DNA of 8,993 bases from Patescibacteria group bacterium (GTDB lineage: Bacteria > Patescibacteriota > Patescibacteriia > UBA1558 > S5-K13). Made by a program: the position numbers and the translations under genes. Of the stretch, positions 1-3,360 are shown in pieces. Each line of letters opens with the position of its first letter. The stretch's first letter is position 1. The notes beneath the pieces were generated by a model that was given only the letters and a program-made list of their open reading frames with translations, did no database searches and was not told the origin of the DNA. The DNA lies in the NCBI GenBank assembly GCA_028703545.1, contig JAQVMR010000038.1, positions 1 through 8,993 on the forward strand, given 5' to 3'.

Positions 1-407
1 TCAACTTGTGCTAAAGAATCAGCTTCAAAAACCAATTGTTTATTTATATCAAAAAAATCATTTAAATTATCATGAATTCCTATTAAATGTAAAATTTGTT
101 TTTTTTCATCATCTGTATAATTCAATTTATCCAAAATCTGTCTTCCAAAAATTACTCCATTTTTCATATGATCTGGTTTTGATTTTATAACATTATCCCT
201 TTTATTTAAATCTCTACGAACCCATGAATAACCAATATCATGCAAATACATTGTTGTTATTAATATTTTTTTATCGCCAGCTTCTTTTTTTAATAATTTC
301 TTCATATAATAAACAGATGTTAGTGTATGTGGAATGTCCCAATCTGGACGCCCATTTTGTAAAATATTCAAAACTTCTTGTTTTAGCTGTTTAAAATTAT
401 TTTTCAT
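1..407 (-). CDS. HD-domain metal-dependent phosphohydrolase, C-terminus beyond window
   Basis: The frame is open from the ATG at 407-405 to the left edge, giving 135 residues with no stop, so the gene is incomplete here. The residues follow the HD superfamily order of metal ligands: H27 (DIPHTL), the H56-D57 pair in YLHDIGY, H80 in PDHM, H107 and H112 in HLIGIHD, and D130 in EADSLAQV. HD enzymes bind one or two divalent metals and usually hydrolyse phosphoester bonds of nucleotides or signalling molecules. The substrate cannot be named from this part. The protein looks soluble, with no signal peptide or membrane segment. No Shine-Dalgarno sequence precedes the ATG. A possible promoter lies just upstream, divergent from the tRNA-Ser promoter. 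The family call is secure. The function is unknown. Confidence 0.88.
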   Translation of the reverse strand, partial: MKNNFKQLKQEVLNILQNGRPDWDIPHTLTSVYYMKKLLKKEAGDKKILITTMYLHDIGYSWVRRDLNKRDNVIKSKPDHMKNGVIFGRQILDKLNYTDDEKKQILHLIGIHDNLNDFFDINKQLVFEADSLAQV

Positions 408-434
408 AAATCATTATTATTTTTATATGTTTTA

Positions 435-463
435 ATTATACAATACATTCTATAAGACAGTAA
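435..463 (-). promoter_or_regulatory. Possible promoter of the HD-domain gene
   Basis: On the minus strand a perfect TATAAT (440-435) lies 17 nt downstream of a poor -35 match, TTACTG (463-458). The predicted transcript would start about 20 nt before the ATG at 407. The -10 is convincing but the -35 is weak, and AT-rich DNA gives chance matches. Confidence 0.4.
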
Positions 464-466
464 GGC

Positions 467-495
467 TTGCAATAATACAAAAAAATCAATATTAT
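467..495 (+). promoter_or_regulatory. Probable original promoter of the tRNA-Ser gene
   Basis: TTGCAA (467-472) and TATTAT (490-495) are separated by exactly 17 nt, with 4/6 and 5/6 matches to the sigma-70 consensus. Position 507, where the first copy of the tRNA 5' end begins, lies 12 nt after the -10, so transcription would start a few bases before it. That spacing is what a tRNA promoter would have. The intact tRNA now starts about 660 bp further downstream, after the two inserted units. Confidence 0.5.
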
Positions 496-506
496 ATATA
501 TTACAA

Positions 507-556
507 GGAGAGGTCGCATATTCGCCCAAGGCGAACCCGCCTAGGGCGGGGTGGCT
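507..556 (+). repeat. tRNA-Ser 5' fragment, interrupted (left copy)
   Basis: Bases 507-520 equal tRNA positions 1-14, and bases 551-556 (GTGGCT) equal positions 15-20. Between them lie 30 inserted bases. Joined, the two parts give GGAGAGGTCGCATAGTGGCT, the exact 5' end of the tRNA at 1153. The match starts at tRNA base 1, since the preceding bases differ (TTACAA here, AATACT before the tRNA). It reads as one side of a 20-bp target duplication. Confidence 0.75.
521..550 (+). repeat. Double GC-rich palindrome, copy 1
   Basis: Two perfect 15-nt hairpins stand back to back: TTCGCCCAAGGCGAA (521-535) and CCCGCCTAGGGCGGG (536-550). Each has a 6-bp stem and a 3-nt loop. They are far richer in GC than the DNA around them. 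They split the tRNA-derived repeat between its bases 14 and 15, and the 30-bp length keeps the reading frame. No T-run follows, so they are not an intrinsic terminator. This looks like a small dispersed palindromic element, but its copy number elsewhere cannot be seen here. Confidence 0.8.
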
Positions 557-829
557 AAAGTTATTTGTAAATATATGTTTTATGTATATATAATATATAG
601 TAAAAAGATAAATAAATATTATGTAGGATATTCTAGTAATTTAAAAGAAAGAATAAGAAAGCATAACTGCGGATCAAGTAAATATACCTCAAAAGGTATT
701 CCCTGGAAATTAATATATTATGAATTATTTTTATCAAACATTGATGCAAGAAAAGAAGAAAAATTTTTAAAATCTGGTAAAGGAAGAGAAAGATTAAAAT
801 TTTTATTAGAAGATACAAAGAAAAATACT
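557..829 (+). mobile_element. Putative 273-bp GIY-YIG element, copy 1
   Basis: If the 20-bp tRNA 5' fragment is a target duplication and the 30-bp palindrome a later insertion, the element itself is only 557-829. It holds a short leader and 85 codons of the nuclease from the ATG at 575. The last codons and the stop come from the flanking target repeat. GIY-YIG nucleases are known homing endonucleases, so self-propagation is plausible. Mobility is inferred and not shown. Confidence 0.45.
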
Positions 830-916
830 GGAGAGGTCGCATATTCGCCCAAGGCGAACCCGCCTAGGGCGGGGTGGCTAAAGTTATTTGTAAATATATG
901 TTTTATGTATATATAA
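575..916 (+). CDS. GIY-YIG nuclease, copy 1 (read-through tail)
   Basis: Small single-domain GIY-YIG endonuclease (UPF0213/YhbQ-like size). The first 89 residues appear identical to copy 2. They contain the YVYI strand at 3-6, YYVG (the YIG motif) at 15-18, R26 in ERIRKH, H30, and a probable metal-binding E62 in EEKFLKSGKGRE. I chose the ATG at 575 because MFYVYI is the usual family N-terminus. The in-frame GTG at 551 lies in the tRNA-derived repeat. After GEVA the palindrome insertion removes the stop (TAG becomes TAT), so translation runs on through YSPKANPPRAG and ends at a TAA at 916. That point is past the ATG of copy 2 at 898, so the two genes overlap. The extra 24-25 residues are probably non-functional. 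There is no clear Shine-Dalgarno sequence. Confidence 0.8.
   Translation: MFYVYIIYSKKINKYYVGYSSNLKERIRKHNCGSSKYTSKGIPWKLIYYELFLSNIDARKEEKFLKSGKGRERLKFLLEDTKKNTGEVAYSPKANPPRAGWLKLFVNICFMYI
830..879 (+). repeat. tRNA-Ser 5' fragment, interrupted (middle copy)
   Basis: Same structure as 507-556: tRNA bases 1-14 at 830-843, then the palindromes, then tRNA bases 15-20 at 874-879. It marks the junction between the two tandem units. Confidence 0.75.
844..873 (+). repeat. Double GC-rich palindrome, copy 2
   Basis: Identical to 521-550 and at the same place in the unit, so the palindrome entered before the tandem duplication. It lies 25 nt upstream of the second nuclease ATG (898) and could fold in the mRNA leader. 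Confidence 0.8.
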
Positions 917-1152
917 TATATAGTAAAAAGATAAATAAATATTATGTAGGATATTCTAGTAATTTAAAAGAAAGAATAAGAAAGCATAACTGCGGATCAA
1001 GTAAATATACCTCAAAAGGTATTCCCTGGAAATTAATATATTATGAATTATTTTTATCAAACATTGATGCAAGAAAAGAAGAAAAATTTTTAAAATCTGG
1101 TAAAGGAAGAGAAAGATTAAAATTTTTATTAGAAGATACAAAGAAAAATACT
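880..1152 (+). mobile_element. Putative 273-bp GIY-YIG element, copy 2
   Basis: Second copy of the proposed minimal element, directly joined to the intact tRNA-Ser at 1153. The left boundary rests on the end of the tRNA match at 879, the right one on the first tRNA base. See the copy at 557-829 for the reasoning and its limits. Confidence 0.45.
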
Positions 1153-1167
1153 GGAGAGGTCGCATAG
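898..1167 (+). CDS. GIY-YIG nuclease, copy 2, ending inside tRNA-Ser
   Basis: 89-residue GIY-YIG endonuclease. Motifs in order are YVYI (3-6), YYVG (15-18), R26, H30, YTSKGIPWKLIYYE (37-50), and the E62 region EEKFLKSGKGRERL. All the usual active-site positions look present, so the enzyme may be active and cut DNA in a metal-dependent way. Its target is unknown; the tRNA gene is the obvious candidate. The last four codons (Gly-Glu-Val-Ala) and the TAG stop at 1165-1167 are the first 15 bases of the tRNA gene, so the ORF supplies no stop of its own. The ATG at 898 has no evident Shine-Dalgarno sequence. The in-frame GTG at 874 lies in the tRNA-derived repeat and is less likely. Confidence 0.87.
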   Translation: MFYVYIIYSKKINKYYVGYSSNLKERIRKHNCGSSKYTSKGIPWKLIYYELFLSNIDARKEEKFLKSGKGRERLKFLLEDTKKNTGEVA

Positions 1168-1240
1168 TGGCTTAGTGCGCTCGCTTGGAAAGCGGGTATA
1201 CCGAAAGGTATCGCAGGTTCAAATCCTGTCCTCTCCGCCA
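1153..1240 (+). tRNA. tRNA-Ser(GGA), CCA encoded
   Basis: A complete class II tRNA. The acceptor stem GGAGAGG (1153-1159) pairs with CCTCTCC (1230-1236), followed by discriminator G1237 and CCA (1238-1240). The anticodon stem CTCGC/GCGGG encloses loop TTGGAAA with anticodon GGA at 1187-1189, which reads UCU and UCC. The long variable arm ATACC-GAAA-GGTAT is typical of serine tRNAs. The T arm is GCAGG-TTCAAAT-CCTGT. The tRNA has no promoter directly upstream because a nuclease ORF runs into it, so it is probably cut out of a longer transcript. Confidence 0.97.
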
Positions 1241-1290
1241 AGCCAAACTATAATACTTTATATAATCAAGAATACAAAGCAAAATTATAT

Positions 1291-1320
1291 TTAACAATTA
1301 TTGAAACGCATAATTATATT
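1291..1320 (+). promoter_or_regulatory. Possible promoter of the Cys-rich protein gene
   Basis: TTAACA (1291-1296) and TATATT (1315-1320) are 18 nt apart, each a 5/6 match to consensus. Transcription would start near 1327, just before the ribosome binding site at 1343. The region is very AT-rich, so chance matches are likely. Confidence 0.35.
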
Positions 1321-1342
1321 TTTCAAAAAAATAAATCAATCT

Positions 1343-1348
1343 GGAGGA
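1343..1348 (+). promoter_or_regulatory. Shine-Dalgarno deciding the start at 1352
   Basis: GGAGGA lies 3 nt before the ATG at 1352. The longer frame opening at TTG 1301 has no such site and is rejected as the start. Confidence 0.8.
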
Positions 1349-1351
1349 AAA

Positions 1352-1837
1352 ATGAAAATATTTCAAAAGTTACTAGAAAAGCTTATAACCTTTTGTTACA
1401 AAACTCTTTATGTGATTAAAATCATTCTAATTAAGTTCTTTTTAAGAACTTTTAGAAAAAAAATTCCTGCTAAGTGCGGTCATTATACACACCTAAAGGA
1501 TGTCATAACTTTTAACGGATTTTCATCTATTATCAAAATAATGGATAAAAATGTGCCCTATTGTCATAAATGCCTTGAAAAGATGACAATAAGATGCATA
1601 TGGTGTGGTAATCCAATATTTATCGGAAATTTAATTACTCTACAAAATCCAAAAGGAACATTCAAAATTCCAAAGTACGCAATAAAAAACAATGATTTTC
1701 CTGGTGGTTACGTGGGTTGTAAACGAAAGAGTTGTTGTGATATGCTGGGAGAGCTCATAGCACTATGGACCGCTCCTGGAAAAATTGAATTAGTAAAAGA
1801 ATACAAAAAAAACACTCAAACAGATTGGATAGAATAG
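1352..1837 (+). CDS. Cys-rich, probably zinc-binding protein of unknown function
   Basis: 161 residues. I do not recognise a named family. A hydrophobic, Lys-containing N-terminal segment (about 11-34) could be a membrane-associated helix. It is followed by a Cys/His cluster: C42-G-H44, C71-x-x-C74 in PYCHKC, C82-x-x-C85 in RCIWCGNPIFIG, then C123 and C128-C129. Paired CxxC motifs suggest one or two zinc-ribbon-like sites. The segment CGNPIFIGNLITL and the later TFKIPKYAI look like a conserved core. The strong ribosome binding site supports a real gene. A terminator follows within 20 bp, so it is probably transcribed alone or after the tRNA. No function can be assigned. Confidence 0.8.
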   Translation: MKIFQKLLEKLITFCYKTLYVIKIILIKFFLRTFRKKIPAKCGHYTHLKDVITFNGFSSIIKIMDKNVPYCHKCLEKMTIRCIWCGNPIFIGNLITLQNPKGTFKIPKYAIKNNDFPGGYVGCKRKSCCDMLGELIALWTAPGKIELVKEYKKNTQTDWIE

Positions 1838-1856
1838 AAAATAGTTTTAAAAAATA

Positions 1857-1884
1857 AAAAACTCGACACTATTGTCGAGTTTTT
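1857..1884 (+). terminator. Intrinsic terminator after the Cys-rich protein gene
   Basis: A perfect 12-bp stem, AAAAACTCGACA paired with TGTCGAGTTTTT, closes a CTAT loop, with the T-run forming part of the 3' arm. The A-run on the 5' side would allow it to work in both directions. The core CTCGACA/TGTCGAG recurs in the terminator at 2759. Confidence 0.9.
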
Positions 1885-2025
1885 AAAATAACTCTTTGTT
1901 TTACTTTTTATTAAAACTATGCAAAAATAAAGATATTGATTAAATTTCATAAAACTAATATTGAATAATGAATATAAAGAATAATAAAAATAAAATATTA
2001 ATAATTACTTAGACTAAAAATTGAT

Positions 2026-2688
2026 ATGCCAAACAATAATTTAAAAAAAGAATTTATACCTATTATATTTATAATTGCTACAATAATTATAAGCGTTGTA
2101 ACTTATAACCATCTACCAAAAAGAGTTATAACACACTGGAATTTTCAAGGAGTTGCAGATGGATGGAGTTCTAAAAATTTTCATACAATATTTTTTCCAT
2201 GTCTTATAGTTTTTATGTATATAATGTTTTACTTTTTGCCAAAAATAGATCCAAAAAAGGAAAGGTATAAAGAATTTGAAACGACATATTTAATTCTAAA
2301 AACAACAACAATAGGAGTTCTTTTTTTAATTTTTCTAATTGCAACCCTTGTTAATTTGGGATACAAGATCCCTGTTAGCAAATCTGTGAGTTTAATTATT
2401 GGACTTATGATTATACTAATGGGCAAATATATGAGTAAAATAAAAAACAATTATTTTGTTGGAATCAAAACTCCATGGACATTATCATCAGAATATGTTT
2501 GGAATAAAACACATAAATTTGGCGCTTGGACTTTTGTCATATTTGGTTTAATTATAATCATATCTCCATATTTAAATGTGAAATATTCAACGATATTATT
2601 TTTATTGGGAATATTATTAACAGTTTTTGGAACAATGATCTATTCTTATATTTTATATGCAAAAGAACAAAAAAATACAAAAAAATAA
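2026..2688 (+). CDS. SdpI-family membrane protein (DUF1648 plus SdpI domain)
   Basis: 220-residue integral membrane protein with about six hydrophobic segments (roughly 10-27, 53-72, 91-111, 117-133, 165-181, 187-208). The N-terminal part carries the DUF1648 signature: LPKRVITHWNFQGVADGWSSK at 30-50 (quoted here in shorthand as HWNFQG and DGWSSK). The C-terminal part carries the SdpI signature GIKTPWTLSSEYVW (146-159) followed by NKTHKFG. In Bacillus, SdpI is the membrane immunity protein against the SdpC toxin and also sequesters the repressor SdpR. No SdpC or SdpR homologue lies nearby, so a toxin-immunity role is not supported here. There is no Shine-Dalgarno sequence before the ATG. The gene is bounded by two terminators and appears monocistronic. 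Confidence 0.9.
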   Translation: MPNNNLKKEFIPIIFIIATIIISVVTYNHLPKRVITHWNFQGVADGWSSKNFHTIFFPCLIVFMYIMFYFLPKIDPKKERYKEFETTYLILKTTTIGVLFLIFLIATLVNLGYKIPVSKSVSLIIGLMIILMGKYMSKIKNNYFVGIKTPWTLSSEYVWNKTHKFGAWTFVIFGLIIIISPYLNVKYSTILFLLGILLTVFGTMIYSYILYAKEQKNTKK

Positions 2689-2758
2689 TTTTTATTAATA
2701 AAATATATAATAAATTAATTAACTATTTATATATAAAATTTACACTATATTATACAAT

Positions 2759-2786
2759 AAAAGCTCGACATCGCTGTCGAGCTTTT
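2759..2786. terminator. Bidirectional terminator between converging genes
   Basis: A perfect 12-bp stem, AAAAGCTCGACA paired with TGTCGAGCTTTT, closes a TCGC loop. A-run and T-run on opposite sides make it functional on both strands. It lies between the SdpI-family gene (+) and the long minus-strand gene run, and can end both. Confidence 0.9.
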
Positions 2787-2800
2787 GAAGTTATTGAAAT

Positions 2801-2989
2801 TTATTGCCTCATACACCCAGGACGCTTTGTACCAGAATTGGATAAATGATGCTTCTTTCCACCTCTGGACTCAGAACGCACTGCTTCATCTGTTTTTTCG
2901 CTTTCATCATTTACTGGTGGCAAATCTAAAATCTTACCATCTTCATCACAAATGACTACGAATCCCGAATTCTTGTTCTTACTTGACAT
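2801..2989 (-). CDS. Small hydrophilic protein, unknown function
   Basis: 62 residues from the ATG at 2989, chosen because AGGAGG lies 4 nt upstream. A longer frame from TTG at 3004 would include the ribosome binding site itself. The protein has no membrane segment. It has a short ordered-looking start (SGFVVICDEDGKILDLPP), then an acidic stretch and a basic Gly/Lys/His-rich tail ending GTKRPGCMRQ. I do not recognise it. It is the last gene before the bidirectional terminator. The stretch 2821-2880 has 27 G or C in 60 bases, clearly more than its neighbours, which may point to different origin or constraint. Confidence 0.7.
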   Translation of the reverse strand: MSSKNKNSGFVVICDEDGKILDLPPVNDESEKTDEAVRSESRGGKKHHLSNSGTKRPGCMRQ

Positions 2990-2993
2990 TTTA

Positions 2994-2999
2994 CCTCCT
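2994..2999 (-). promoter_or_regulatory. Shine-Dalgarno deciding the start at 2989
   Basis: AGGAGG on the minus strand, 4 nt (TAAA) before the ATG. It excludes the TTG at 3004 as start. Confidence 0.8.
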
Positions 3000-3038
3000 A
3001 ACAATTGTTATAATAAACATTATATTACAAATAAAAAA

Positions 3039-3338
3039 TTAGTCAATGTAATCTCCACCTGAATCATAAATTTGTCTTGCCCTGTGGTAATATTCTTGAT
3101 TAATTCTTACTGAATATAAACAATGATCACATCTGTGAAAAAAAATTAACTCGCCTGATTTGCTGTGATAAATACCAAATTCATGAATACATGTACCACC
3201 AATATGGTGACATGGTTTGCGCATTAAAAATAATCCATCACATAAATCAGAACTAAAATGAATTTCTTCTTCAACTTCTTTTATTTCTTCCAACTTATAA
3301 GCCTTTTCTTTTTCAAATTCACTAAGTCTATCCCCCAT
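3039..3338 (-). CDS. Small Cys/His-rich protein, probably metal-binding, unknown function
   Basis: 99 residues. Residues 5-26 are rich in Glu and Lys and may form a helix or short coiled coil. The rest holds a Cys/His set suited to zinc: C33, C43-H44-H45, C50, H52, H58, and H68-R-C70-D-H-C73 (HRCDHC). The motif RKPCHHIGGTCIHEF at 40-54 is the most distinctive. I do not recognise the family. An AGGAGG lies 4 nt before the ATG. The gene begins 22 bp after the end of the PEP synthase gene on the same strand and may be cotranscribed with it. Confidence 0.8.
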   Translation of the reverse strand: MGDRLSEFEKEKAYKLEEIKEVEEEIHFSSDLCDGLFLMRKPCHHIGGTCIHEFGIYHSKSGELIFFHRCDHCLYSVRINQEYYHRARQIYDSGGDYID

Positions 3339-3342
3339 AATT

Positions 3343-3348
3343 CCTCCT
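3343..3348 (-). promoter_or_regulatory. Shine-Dalgarno of the Cys/His-rich small gene
   Basis: AGGAGG on the minus strand, 4 nt (AATT) before the ATG at 3338. It fixes the start of this gene and contrasts with the absence of such sites before the metabolic genes upstream. Confidence 0.8.
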
Positions 3349-3360
3349 ATTTATTTGAAT

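Larger units (their letters stand above)
507..1152 (+). repeat. Perfect 323-bp tandem duplication (507-829 and 830-1152)
   Basis: Two directly adjacent 323-bp units appear identical base for base on reading. Each runs from GGAGAGGTCGCATA, the first 14 nt of the tRNA, to AAATACT just before the next GGAGAGG. A third copy of the 14-mer at 1153-1166 is the start of the real tRNA. No divergence is visible, so the duplication is recent, kept uniform by recombination, or an assembly artefact. The 14-mer repeats that flank one unit give a simple route: unequal crossing-over or slippage between them. Confidence 0.95.

Noticed and set aside
8..190. Plus-strand 60-codon frame
   Set aside because: It opposes the well-supported HD-domain gene and has no recognisable motif or ribosome binding site.
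521..550. GC-rich hairpins as an intrinsic terminator or attenuator
   Set aside because: No T-run follows either hairpin, and their position inside a tRNA fragment is better explained as an inserted palindrome.
633..1165. Two identical hydrophobic minus-strand frames (633-842 and 956-1165)
   Set aside because: They are shadows of the GIY-YIG genes; the hydrophobic look results from the Lys/Glu-rich sense codons read in reverse.
507..1166. CRISPR-like array (three spaced 14-mers)
   Set aside because: The intervening 309-bp stretches are identical and coding, and the 14-mers are the start of the tRNA.
1041..1241. Minus-strand frame with peptide MAERTGFEPAIPFGIPAFQAS across the tRNA
   Set aside because: It is the antisense translation of tRNA-Ser plus the nuclease gene, a familiar false protein in databases.
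2026..2688. SdpI-family gene as part of a toxin-immunity system
   Set aside because: No SdpC-like toxin, export factor or SdpR-like repressor is adjacent, and terminators isolate the gene.
2526..2849. Plus-strand frame through the end of the SdpI-family gene
   Set aside because: It overlaps a clear gene in another frame and runs through a terminator hairpin into the antisense of a small gene.
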